Origin: CAVQXR01 sp963717955
Lineage (GTDB): Bacteria > Actinomycetota > Thermoleophilia > Gaiellales > Gaiellaceae
NCBI GenBank assembly: GCA_963717955.1
Contig: CAVQXR010000001.1
Location: 124,001-188,000 of the forward strand
Direction of reading: 5' to 3'
Length of the DNA stretch: 64,000 nt
Part shown: in pieces, positions 56,150 through 63,745 of the stretch
Position numbering within the stretch: the first letter of the stretch is position 1
How the letters are laid out: each line of letters starts with the position of its first letter
The notes under the pieces: generated by a model
The model's database searches: none
What the model saw: only the letters and a program-made list of their open reading frames with translations
Told to the model about the DNA's origin: nothing
Position numbers and translations under genes: made by a program

Positions 56150-56173
56150 GTGCTTGAAAGGGGGGGTGGGCGG

Positions 56174-57688
56174 ATGAGCGTCGAGCTCGATCGGGGCGAG
56201 ATCGAGCGTCTGCTGGCGTTCGAGCGAAAGTTCGAGAAGGAAGGGATCACGTTCGACGACGTGCTCCTCCTCCCGGCCGAGTCGCAAGTGCTTCCGGACG
56301 AGGTCTCCACCCGCACTCGCCTGACCCGCGGGATCGAGCTCGCGCTGCCGATCAGCTCCGCGGCGATGGACACGGTCACCGAGGCGCGCCTGGCGATCGC
56401 GCTCGCTCGCGAAGGCGGGATCGGGATCGTCCATCGCAACCTCTCGATCGAGGAGCAGGTCGCCGAGATCGACAAGGTGAAGCGATCGGAGGCCGGGATG
56501 ATCGTCGAGCCCGTCACGCTCGGCGCGCACGACCGCGTGTCCGACGCGCTGGCGCTGATGGAGACCTACCGGGTCTCGGGAGTCCCGATCGTGGACGGCG
56601 AGGGCAAGCTCGTCGGCATCCTGACGAATCGCGACCTCCGCTTCGAGGAGAACGTCGATCAGCCGATCGCGAACCTGATGACGAGCGAGAGCCTGGTCAC
56701 CGTGCCGGTCGGCACCACGCTCGACGAGGCGAAGAGCGTGCTGCGCCGCCACCGGATCGAGAAGCTTCCGGTCGTCGACGAAGCCGGGTTCCTCAAGGGC
56801 CTGATCACGGTGAAGGACATTCAGAAGAAGATCCAGTACCCGCTCGCGACGAAGGACGACCGGGGCCGGCTGAGGGTCGGTGCCGCCGTCGGCACCGGGC
56901 CCGACGCGATCGCCAGGGCTGCCGCGCTGGTCGAGGAGGAGGTCGACGTGCTCGTCGTCGACACCTCGCACGGCCACTCGCACGCCGTCGTCGACACGGT
57001 GCGCGAGCTGCGCCGGCGGCACGACGTCCAGCTCGTGGCAGGGAACATCGCGACGTCCCGGGCCGCCGAGGCGCTGATCGACGCGGGCGTGGATGCCGTC
57101 AAGGTCGGCATCGGCCCGGGGTCGATCTGCACGACCCGGATCGTCGCCGGGGTCGGCGTGCCCCAGATCACGGCGATCTGGGACTGCGCGAAGGTCGCGG
57201 CGCGGTACGACGTCCCGGTGATCGCCGACGGCGGGATCCAGTTCTCCGGCGACGTCGCCAAGGCGGTTGCCGCCGGGGCGGACTCGGTCATGGTCGGTAG
57301 CCTGCTCGCGGGAACCGACGAGAGTCCGGGGGAGGTCGTCCTCTACCAGGGTGAGCGCTTCAAGGAGTACCGGGGGATGGGCTCCATCGGGGCGATGAAG
57401 GCGCGCTCGTTCTCGAAGGACCGGTACTTCCAGGAGGATCGCGACGACATCGCGAAGCTGGTCCCGGAGGGCGTCGAGGGGCGCGTCCCGTACAAGGGCC
57501 AGGTCAGGCACGTCATCTACCAGCTCGTCGGCGGGCTGCGTCAGGCGATGGGGTATTGCGGCGCTTCGAACATCGAGGAGATGCGAACGGGGACACAGTT
57601 CGTGCGGATCACCACGGCCGGCCTGCGCGAGAGCCACGCGCACGACGTGGCGATCACGAAGGAGTCGCCGAACTACCGGCTCGGCTGA
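56174..57688 (+). CDS. guaB: IMP dehydrogenase
   Basis: A 504-residue IMPDH converting IMP to XMP with NAD. TFDDVLLLPAESQVLPDEVS at the N-terminus; a pair of CBS domains at about 110-225 (VSDALALMETYRVSGVPIVD, LDEAKSVLRRHRIEKLPVVD); catalytic Cys319 in VGIGPGSICTTRIVAGVGVP; the flap region with EYRGMGSIGAM. The stop and the guaA start share a base (TGATG), so GMP synthesis is translationally coupled. Confidence 0.95.
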   Translation: MSVELDRGEIERLLAFERKFEKEGITFDDVLLLPAESQVLPDEVSTRTRLTRGIELALPISSAAMDTVTEARLAIALAREGGIGIVHRNLSIEEQVAEIDKVKRSEAGMIVEPVTLGAHDRVSDALALMETYRVSGVPIVDGEGKLVGILTNRDLRFEENVDQPIANLMTSESLVTVPVGTTLDEAKSVLRRHRIEKLPVVDEAGFLKGLITVKDIQKKIQYPLATKDDRGRLRVGAAVGTGPDAIARAAALVEEEVDVLVVDTSHGHSHAVVDTVRELRRRHDVQLVAGNIATSRAAEALIDAGVDAVKVGIGPGSICTTRIVAGVGVPQITAIWDCAKVAARYDVPVIADGGIQFSGDVAKAVAAGADSVMVGSLLAGTDESPGEVVLYQGERFKEYRGMGSIGAMKARSFSKDRYFQEDRDDIAKLVPEGVEGRVPYKGQVRHVIYQLVGGLRQAMGYCGASNIEEMRTGTQFVRITTAGLRESHAHDVAITKESPNYRLG

Positions 57689-59268
57689 TGGGGGACGTCG
57701 TCCCGCTGCCCCTGCCGGAGCCGTTCTCCGAGGAGCGGCCCGTGCTGGTGCTCGATCTCGGCGGCCAGTACGCCCAGCTGATCGCCCGGCGGGTGCGGGA
57801 CTGCCGCGTCTACTCCGAGCTCGTCGCCTCGTCGATCACCGCCGCCGAGGTGAAGCGGCGAAACGCGCGCGCCGTGATCCTGTCCGGCGGGCCCGCGTCC
57901 GTGTACGCGAAGGACGCACCGAGGGTGCACGAAGGCCTCTTCGACGCGGGCGTCCCGGTGCTCGGCATCTGCTACGGGATGCAGCTGATGGCGCAGGAGC
58001 TCGGCGGGCGGGTCGACCGCACGGACGCGGCCGAGTTCGGGCCCGCCGACCTCGACGTGACCGACGAGGAGAGCCGCCTGCTGGCCGACCTGCCGCACGA
58101 ACAGGTCGTCTGGATGAGCCATCGGGACTCCGTCGTCGCTCCGCCCGCCGGCGCCCGCGTGGTGGCGTCGAGCCAGTCCACGCCGATCGCCGCCTTCGAG
58201 CACGTGGAGCGTGGGCTCTACGGCGTCCAGTTCCATCCCGAGGTCGTCCACACCCCGCACGGGATGGCGATGCTCAAGCACTTCCTCTACGACGTCGCGG
58301 ATGCCCCGCCGCTCTGGACCCCAGCGGCCGTGATCGAGGAGGAGGTCGCTCGAATCCGGGCCCAGGTCGGCCGCGAGCGGGTGCTCTGCGCGCTGTCCGG
58401 CGGGGTCGACTCGGCGGTCGCGGCACTCCTCGTGTACAAGGCGGTCGGCGATCGGCTCACGTGCGTGTTCGTCGATCACGGCCTGCTTCGCAAGGGCGAG
58501 GCCGACCAGGTCGTCGAGACGTTCTCGAGGCACTTCCACGTGCCGCTCGTCCACGTCGACGCCGAGGAGCGCTTCCTCGGCCGGCTCGCGGGCGTCGACG
58601 AACCGGAGGCGAAGCGCAAGATCGTCGGCGAGGAGTTCATCCGCGTGTTCGAGCAGGAGGCGCGCGGGCTCGGCGGCTTCCGCTATCTGGTGCAGGGGAC
58701 GTTGTACTCGGACGTGATCGAGTCGGGTGGCCAGAGCGGCGTGGCGGCGAAGATCAAGTCGCACCACAACGTCGGCGGGCTGCCCGAGGAGATCGACTTC
58801 GATCTCGTCGAGCCGCTGCGGATGCTGTTCAAGGACGAGGTCCGCAGGGTCGGCGAGGAGCTCGGGCTCCCGGAGGCGATGGTGTGGCGCCATCCGTTCC
58901 CGGGGCCCGGCCTGGCGATCCGGATCATCGGCGAGGTGACGCGCGAGCGTCTCGATATCCTCCGCGAGGCGGACGCGATCCTGCTCGAGGAGATCCGCAG
59001 GGCGGGCCTCTACCGGCAGCTGTGGCAGTGCTTCGCGGTCCTCCCGGCGATCCGCTCCGTCGGTGTCCAGGGCGATGAGCGGACGTACGCCTATCCGATC
59101 GTCGTTCGGGCCGTGACGTCCGAGGACGCGATGACGGCAGACTGGGCCCGGCTGCCCTACGACGTGCTCCAGACGATCTCGACGCGCATCATCAACGAGG
59201 TCCAGCACGTGAACCGCGTCGCCCTCGACATCTCGTCGAAGCCGCCGGCGACCATCGAGTGGGAGTGA
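57688..59268 (+). CDS. guaA: GMP synthase (glutamine-hydrolysing)
   Basis: A 526-residue two-domain enzyme. Class I amidotransferase: Cys95 in VLGICYGMQLMAQELGG and YGVQFHPEVVHTPHG. ATP-PPase: P-loop ALSGGVDSAVAALLV (near 235), HHNVGGLPEEIDFDLVEPLR, PFPGPGLAIRIIGE, ending VALDISSKPPATIEWE as in canonical GuaA. It makes GMP from XMP. Start ATG 57688 overlapping the guaB stop. Confidence 0.95.
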   Translation: MGDVVPLPLPEPFSEERPVLVLDLGGQYAQLIARRVRDCRVYSELVASSITAAEVKRRNARAVILSGGPASVYAKDAPRVHEGLFDAGVPVLGICYGMQLMAQELGGRVDRTDAAEFGPADLDVTDEESRLLADLPHEQVVWMSHRDSVVAPPAGARVVASSQSTPIAAFEHVERGLYGVQFHPEVVHTPHGMAMLKHFLYDVADAPPLWTPAAVIEEEVARIRAQVGRERVLCALSGGVDSAVAALLVYKAVGDRLTCVFVDHGLLRKGEADQVVETFSRHFHVPLVHVDAEERFLGRLAGVDEPEAKRKIVGEEFIRVFEQEARGLGGFRYLVQGTLYSDVIESGGQSGVAAKIKSHHNVGGLPEEIDFDLVEPLRMLFKDEVRRVGEELGLPEAMVWRHPFPGPGLAIRIIGEVTRERLDILREADAILLEEIRRAGLYRQLWQCFAVLPAIRSVGVQGDERTYAYPIVVRAVTSEDAMTADWARLPYDVLQTISTRIINEVQHVNRVALDISSKPPATIEWE

Positions 59269-59358
59269 CCGCGGTCGGCCCGGCAGGCCGCGACCCGCGT
59301 AGGAGCCGGCGGAGCCCGGCGGTTACCTGTCCCGCAGGGGACAAGCTAGGGTCTCGCC

Positions 59359-60534
59359 GTGGAGTTCCGGCGCATCGGTGCACTGCCGCCGTACGTCTTC
59401 GCGGCGACCGACAGGCTGAAGCTCGATCTCCGGCGCGCCGGGGAGGACGTGATCGACCTCGGCTTCGGGAACCCCGACATCCCGTCGCCCGAGATCGCCG
59501 TCGAGAAGCTCTGCGAGGCCGCGGCCAAGGAGCGCAACCACCGGTACTCGGCGAGCCGCGGGATCCCGAACCTGCGTCTCGCGATCTGCGAGCTGTACCG
59601 CCGCACGTGGGGCATCGAGCTCGATCCGGAGACCGAGGCGATCACGACGATCGGGGCGAAGGAGGGGCTCTGCCATGTGATGTGGGTGCTGCTCCAGCCG
59701 GGCGACTCGGCCGTCGTGCCGAGCCCGAGCTACCCGATCCACATCTGGGGGCCCGTCCTCGCCGGCGCGGAGGTCGCGAGGGTCGCGATGGGCGCGGACG
59801 AGGACCTGTACGGCAACATCGTCGAGGCGTACGAACGCTCCTGGCCTCGTCCGCGGGTGCTGATCATCTCCTTCCCGCACAATCCGACCACCGCGACGGT
59901 CGACATCGAGTTCATGCAGCGCGTCGTCGACTTCGCGCGGGAACGCGAGCTCGTGGTCGTCCACGACTTCGCCTACGCCGATCTGGGCTTCGACGGCTAC
60001 CAGCCCCCGTCGATTCTCCAGGCGGACGGAGCGCACGAGGTCGCGGTCGAGCTGTACACGCTGACGAAGTCGTTCTCGATGGCGGGCTGGCGCGTCGGCT
60101 TCCTCGTCGGGCGCTCGGACGTCGTGCAGGCGCTGGCCCGGCTGAAGTCGTATCTCGACTACGGGACGTTCCAGCCGATCCAGGTCGCGTCGATCGTGGC
60201 GATGAACGAGGCGAGCGAGTACCCGCTGCTCGTGAACGAGATCTACCGTGCGCGCCGGGACGTCCTCTGCGACGGTCTCGACCGGCTCGGCTGGTCGTTT
60301 CCGAAGCCGCGCGCCACGATGTTCGTCTGGGCGCCGATCCCGGAGCCGTATCGCTCGCTCGGGTCGCTCGACTTCGCGCTCAAGCTGACGAAGGACGCCA
60401 GGGTCGCGGTCAGCCCGGGGGTCGGGTTCGGGCCGGGCGGTGAGGGGTTCGTCCGCTTCGCCCTCGTCGAGAACGAGGAGCGGATCCGGCAGGCCGTGCG
60501 CGGCATCCGCGCGGCGCTGCCCGGGCTCCGCTGA
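59359..60534 (+). CDS. alaC: Alanine-type class I/II aminotransferase (AlaC-like)
   Basis: A 391-residue PLP aminotransferase: RRIGALPPYVFAATDRLKLD, VIDLGFGNPDIPSPEI, HRYSASRGIPNLRLAI, SYPIHIWGPVLAGAEV, HNPTTATV, and the PLP lysine in LYTLTKSFSMAGWRVGFLVG. Blocks such as LKSYLDYGTFQPIQVA and VAVSPGVGFGPGGEGFVRFA match the E. coli AlaC/YfdZ pattern as I recall it, i.e. glutamate-pyruvate transamination; a related substrate range is possible. GTG 59359 has TAGGGT (59347-59352) 6 bases upstream. A small TGTCCC/GGGACA hairpin lies just before that. Confidence 0.87.
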   Translation: MEFRRIGALPPYVFAATDRLKLDLRRAGEDVIDLGFGNPDIPSPEIAVEKLCEAAAKERNHRYSASRGIPNLRLAICELYRRTWGIELDPETEAITTIGAKEGLCHVMWVLLQPGDSAVVPSPSYPIHIWGPVLAGAEVARVAMGADEDLYGNIVEAYERSWPRPRVLIISFPHNPTTATVDIEFMQRVVDFARERELVVVHDFAYADLGFDGYQPPSILQADGAHEVAVELYTLTKSFSMAGWRVGFLVGRSDVVQALARLKSYLDYGTFQPIQVASIVAMNEASEYPLLVNEIYRARRDVLCDGLDRLGWSFPKPRATMFVWAPIPEPYRSLGSLDFALKLTKDARVAVSPGVGFGPGGEGFVRFALVENEERIRQAVRGIRAALPGLR

Positions 60535-60569
60535 TCGCGGCGGGCACCGTAACGTGCCCGGGCGAGCGC

Positions 60570-61679
60570 TCACGACGGCTCGCTGCCCGTCATCGCCCGC
60601 ATCTCGGGCGTGGCCGCCCGGGTCACGTAGATCCGAAACCACGGGAGGACGAGCAGCGCGCAGACGGCCGAGAAGCCGGCCGCGGCGACGAAGGCCAGCG
60701 AGCCGGCCGAGGTGAACAGGGGGACGTAGACGAGTGGGGCGAACGCGACACCCACGAACTTGAACGCGCTGTATGCGGAAACCGAGCCGGCCCGGTTCTC
60801 AGGGAACGACTCGACGACGATCGTGTTCAGCGCGGCCCAGGCGAACGCCGATCCGCACCCGACCGCGAAGTAGACGAGGGCGAAGCTCCAGGCCGTCGGC
60901 GCGAATGCGAGCGCGAGCACCCCGGCCCCGCAGGCGACGATACCGATCAGCGCGGTGCGAGGCCGTCCCGCGCGGTCGGCCATCACCCCGCCGTAGCGGC
61001 CGAGCAGCACGCCTCCCACGCCGTAGGAGGCGACGACCAGGCCGGACAGCCCGGAGCTGAGCCCGAACGACTCCGCGCAGACCAGCGCGGCGAGGAACCC
61101 GATCGCCGTGAAGCCGAGGTACCCCGTCATCGCGCTGCCGGCGAGCAGCCCGAGGCGGCGGTCGAGCAGCGATCGCAGCCTCGCCCGCGGCCGGCTGCCC
61201 ACGCCTCCCACGAGCTCGAGCCGGGGCGCGGCGAGCGCGAGGGCGACCACGGCCACGAGCATGAACGCGAGGCGCCAGGACACCTCGCCGATGGCGCCGC
61301 CGAGCACCGGAGCGAACGTGAGCCCGGAGACCTGGACCGCCGCGAAGGTGCCGACGCTGCGGCCGAGCACCGCCGCGGGGACGATCTCCGACAGCGCTGC
61401 GAGCAGGATCGGGGTCAGGAATGCGTTGGCGGCGCCCGTGAGCGCACGAGCCCCGATGAACGTCCCGATGTCCGGGGCGAACGCCGCGAGGAGAGAGGCG
61501 AGCCCGAAGACGACGTAGCCGGTGCGGACGACGCGCCCGCCGCCGACCCGTTCGGCGATCGTGCCGGAGAAGAGCTGGAGGCTCGCGAACGGCACCATGT
61601 AGGCCGTGATCGACGCGGCGACGAGGCCGACGGACGTGCCGAGGCCGTCCGCGACGTCCGGGATGAGCGGCACGAGCAT
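60570..61679 (-). CDS. MFS transporter, N-terminus possibly truncated or non-ATG
   Basis: About 369 residues from ATG 61679, with eleven to twelve hydrophobic segments and MFS loops such as FSGTIAERVGGGRVVRTGYV and YGGVMADRAGRPRTALIG (motif A-like repeats). Upstream of that ATG the same frame continues as LLPVYAGGFLGPFGGAMLVPLIPD, which looks like the true first helix, but no ATG/GTG/TTG precedes it before a TAG stop. A CTG at 61727 could serve as start. The blocking TAG lies in the 30-bp CTAG hairpin at 61758-61787. Substrate unknown. Confidence 0.75.
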   Translation of the reverse strand: MLVPLIPDVADGLGTSVGLVAASITAYMVPFASLQLFSGTIAERVGGGRVVRTGYVVFGLASLLAAFAPDIGTFIGARALTGAANAFLTPILLAALSEIVPAAVLGRSVGTFAAVQVSGLTFAPVLGGAIGEVSWRLAFMLVAVVALALAAPRLELVGGVGSRPRARLRSLLDRRLGLLAGSAMTGYLGFTAIGFLAALVCAESFGLSSGLSGLVVASYGVGGVLLGRYGGVMADRAGRPRTALIGIVACGAGVLALAFAPTAWSFALVYFAVGCGSAFAWAALNTIVVESFPENRAGSVSAYSAFKFVGVAFAPLVYVPLFTSAGSLAFVAAAGFSAVCALLVLPWFRIYVTRAATPEMRAMTGSEPS

Positions 61680-61757
61680 CGCTCCGCCGAACGGTCCGAG
61701 GAAGCCGCCGGCGTAGACCGGAAGCAGGCGCCGGGGAGGAGTGGACGCGGGCCGTCT

Positions 61758-61787
61758 CTAGTGCACCGCCCGAGGACGGCGCACTAG
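61758..61787. repeat. 30-bp CTAG-bounded hairpin resembling the MITE ends
   Basis: CTAGTGCACCGCCC at the left and GGACGGCGCACTAG at the right form a near-perfect inverted repeat. The left end is CTAGTGC-A-CCG, against CTAGTGC-T-CCG in the MITE copies. The right CTAG contains the TAG stop of the PH-domain gene. It may be a terminator, a solo hairpin insertion, or an internal-deletion derivative of the larger element. Confidence 0.55.
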
Positions 61788-62209
61788 ATTCCGCCCGGCG
61801 ACGAGCGCTCGCGCAGCTCTCGCTGGCGTGCGTCGATCGCTCCCTGCAGCGCGTCCCGGAACTCCTGATCCTTCCGCAGGAAGCCGACGTGGACCTGCTG
61901 GTCGTCACCGGCGTTCACGACCTCGAGCGAGCCGGTGCCGATGATTCGGTCCCAGAACGTGCGGATGTACTGCACCTCCTGCACGCGCTCGAGCCCCACC
62001 GACACGGTCGACTGGTTGAAGACCCCGGACTCCGCGATCAGCCGGCGGTTCGTGACGATCCAGGTGGTCGCGCGGTTCTGGAAGATCCGGACCATGAACC
62101 AGGGCAGGTACAGAAACAGCGTCACGAACAGCAGGAGAAACAGCTTCGTCATCGAGGGGTGCGCCCTCGTGATCTCGTCCTCGCCCTGGTGGAGCTCCCA
62201 GCGGGCCAT
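61784..62209 (-). CDS. Bacterial PH-domain membrane protein (YdbS/DUF304-like)
   Basis: A 141-residue protein with a hydrophobic N-terminal segment (about residues 20-43, TKLFLLLFVTLFLYLPWFMV) followed by a bPH-type domain (TTWIVTNRRLIAESGVFNQS, SVGLERVQEVQYIRTFWDRI, GTGSLEVVNAGDDQQVHVGF). The family binds membranes or partner proteins; function unknown. The ATG has a strong Shine-Dalgarno GGGGGAGG, with TAGCCT about 30 bases upstream on the element shared with the divergent gene. Confidence 0.82.
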   Translation of the reverse strand: MARWELHQGEDEITRAHPSMTKLFLLLFVTLFLYLPWFMVRIFQNRATTWIVTNRRLIAESGVFNQSTVSVGLERVQEVQYIRTFWDRIIGTGSLEVVNAGDDQQVHVGFLRKDQEFRDALQGAIDARQRELRERSSPGGI

Positions 62210-62235
62210 GGCGTCCTCCCCCGGATCGACATGCG

Positions 62236-62242
62236 TAGGCTA
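62236..62242. promoter_or_regulatory. Symmetric divergent -10 element
   Basis: TAGGCTA reads TAGGCT on the plus strand (62236-62241, 8 bases before GTG 62250) and TAGCCT on the minus strand (62237-62242), upstream of the PH-domain gene. The plus transcript would be leaderless while the minus one keeps a short leader with a ribosome-binding site. Confidence 0.5.
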
Positions 62243-62249
62243 CGTCGCC

Positions 62250-62795
62250 GTGAGGCCGGAGGCATTCGTGAACGAGCTCGCAGCCGTAACCTTCGGCGAC
62301 GCGTTCAACTTCTACCGTCACGGCCGGGGTGCCACGCTACGCCGCCGGCGCCTCCTCGACTACCTCCGCTCCCGGCTGAGGGCCGAGATCCTGCTCGTGG
62401 GGGAGGCGCCGGGCTTTCGCGGTGCCCGCGTCTCGGGCATTCCGTTCACCTCCGAGCGCCAGCTCACCGGGCGCGGGCCGGCGGAGGCCACGGCCACGAT
62501 CGTCCAGCGTGCGTTGGCGGACCTGGACGCCGGCCACCGGGTCATGCTCTGGAACGCCGTACCGGCCCACCCGCACCGACCCGGCCTGCCCTCGTCGAAC
62601 CGCCCTCCCACCCGGGCCGAGCTGACCGCTGGCCGGCCGTTCGTCGAGGCGCTCTCGGTCGGCCGCATGGTCATCCCGGTCGGCCGCGTCGCGGGTGAGG
62701 CGCTCGGGGCTCCGTGGCTCCGCCATCCGTCGCACGGCGGCGCGACAGCGTTTCGCAGAGGCCTCGCAGAGGTGCTCGGCCGCGCCGTAGCGTGA
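62250..62795 (+). CDS. Uracil-DNA glycosylase superfamily protein
   Basis: A 181-residue protein. The UDG-like first motif is EILLVGEAPGFRGARVSGIPFTSE (G-E-A-P-G near residue 50), followed by MLWNAVPAHPHRPG (substrate loop) and the C-terminal HPSHGGATAFRRGLAEVLG. The lack of an obvious catalytic Asp/His set at canonical positions leaves open whether it removes uracil or another base, or acts on nucleotides. GTG 62250 chosen because of TAGGCT upstream. Confidence 0.75.
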   Translation: MRPEAFVNELAAVTFGDAFNFYRHGRGATLRRRRLLDYLRSRLRAEILLVGEAPGFRGARVSGIPFTSERQLTGRGPAEATATIVQRALADLDAGHRVMLWNAVPAHPHRPGLPSSNRPPTRAELTAGRPFVEALSVGRMVIPVGRVAGEALGAPWLRHPSHGGATAFRRGLAEVLGRAVA

Positions 62796-62878
62796 GCCAC
62801 CCGCGGGCTGCAAGGACGGGCCCCCTCTTGCTAGACTGCTCGTTCGGCGGGCCCTGTCCGCCGCTTTGTTTGCCTGCC

Positions 62879-63325
62879 ATGAAGACCTGGAACGCGAAAG
62901 CACACGAGATCGAGCGGCGATGGTACGTCGTCGACGCCGAGGGGCAGACGCTCGGGCGTCTCGCGACCCGCGTCGCGGACACGCTTCGCGGCAAGGGCAA
63001 GCCGGAATACACGCCTCACGTCGACTCCGGCGACTTCGTCGTCGTCGTCAACGCCGGCAGGATCGCCGTCACCGGCAAGAAGCTCGATCAGAAGCTGTAC
63101 CACCGCCACTCCGGGTACCCGGGCGGTCTTCGCTCGCGCACCCTGCGCGCCGAGCTCGAGCGACGCCCGACCGAGGTGATCCGCAAGGCGGTGAAGGGCA
63201 TGCTGCCGCGGACACGCCTCGCGCGGGCGCAGATCCTGAAGCTGAAGGTGTACGCCGGCCCGGAGCATCCGCACGTGGCCCAGCAGCCGATTCCCCTGTC
63301 AACGAACGAACGAGAGCATTCGTGA
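62879..63325 (+). CDS. rplM: 50S ribosomal protein L13
   Basis: A 148-residue L13: MKTWNAKAHEIERRWYVVDA, GQTLGRLATRVADTLRGKGK, VDSGDFVVVVNAGRIAVTGK, YHRHSGYPGGLRS, AVKGMLPRTRLARAQ. A candidate -10 TAGACT (62832-62837) gives a leader of about 35 bases in which GGCGG and CCGCC could pair. The stop overlaps the rpsI start (TGATG), the normal rplM-rpsI operon. Confidence 0.96.
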   Translation: MKTWNAKAHEIERRWYVVDAEGQTLGRLATRVADTLRGKGKPEYTPHVDSGDFVVVVNAGRIAVTGKKLDQKLYHRHSGYPGGLRSRTLRAELERRPTEVIRKAVKGMLPRTRLARAQILKLKVYAGPEHPHVAQQPIPLSTNEREHS

Positions 63326-63720
63326 TGAACCAGATCGCCCAGTACCGCGCCACGGGGAAGCGTAAGACCTCGGTCGCCCGCGTCATCCTCCGGCCCGGCG
63401 ACGGCACGTGGTGGATCAACGGCCGCGAGCTCGAGGACTACTTCCCCCGGGAGGCGCTCCGCCACATGGCGACCTCGCCGCTGCGGGTTGCGGGCCTCGA
63501 GAGCCGGTTCGACGTCCGTGCACGGCTGCACGGCGGCGGCGTGTCCGGTCAGGCCGGTGCCCTCCGCCACGGCATCGCCCGGGCCCTCGTCGAGGCCGAT
63601 CCGAACCTGCGCGTGCCGCTGAAGCGCGAGGGCTTCCTCGCTCGCGATGCCCGCGCCGTCGAGCGCAAGAAGGCCGGCCTCAAGAAGGCGCGCAAGCGGC
63701 CGCAGTTCTCGAAGCGCTGA
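63325..63720 (+). CDS. rpsI: 30S ribosomal protein S9
   Basis: A 131-residue S9 with YRATGKRKTSVARVILRPGD, INGRELEDYFPREALRHMA, GGGVSGQAGALRHGIARAL and the conserved basic tail ending KKARKRPQFSKR, whose last Arg contacts P-site tRNA. ATG 63325 overlaps the rplM stop; a GTG three bases earlier is an alternative. Confidence 0.96.
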   Translation: MNQIAQYRATGKRKTSVARVILRPGDGTWWINGRELEDYFPREALRHMATSPLRVAGLESRFDVRARLHGGGVSGQAGALRHGIARALVEADPNLRVPLKREGFLARDARAVERKKAGLKKARKRPQFSKR

Positions 63721-63745
63721 GCGCCCGCGCGCAGCGCCGCTGCTG

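Noticed and set aside
56100..56160. Purine riboswitch upstream of guaB
   Set aside because: A single long-loop hairpin is present, without the three-way junction and kissing loops of the known purine aptamer.
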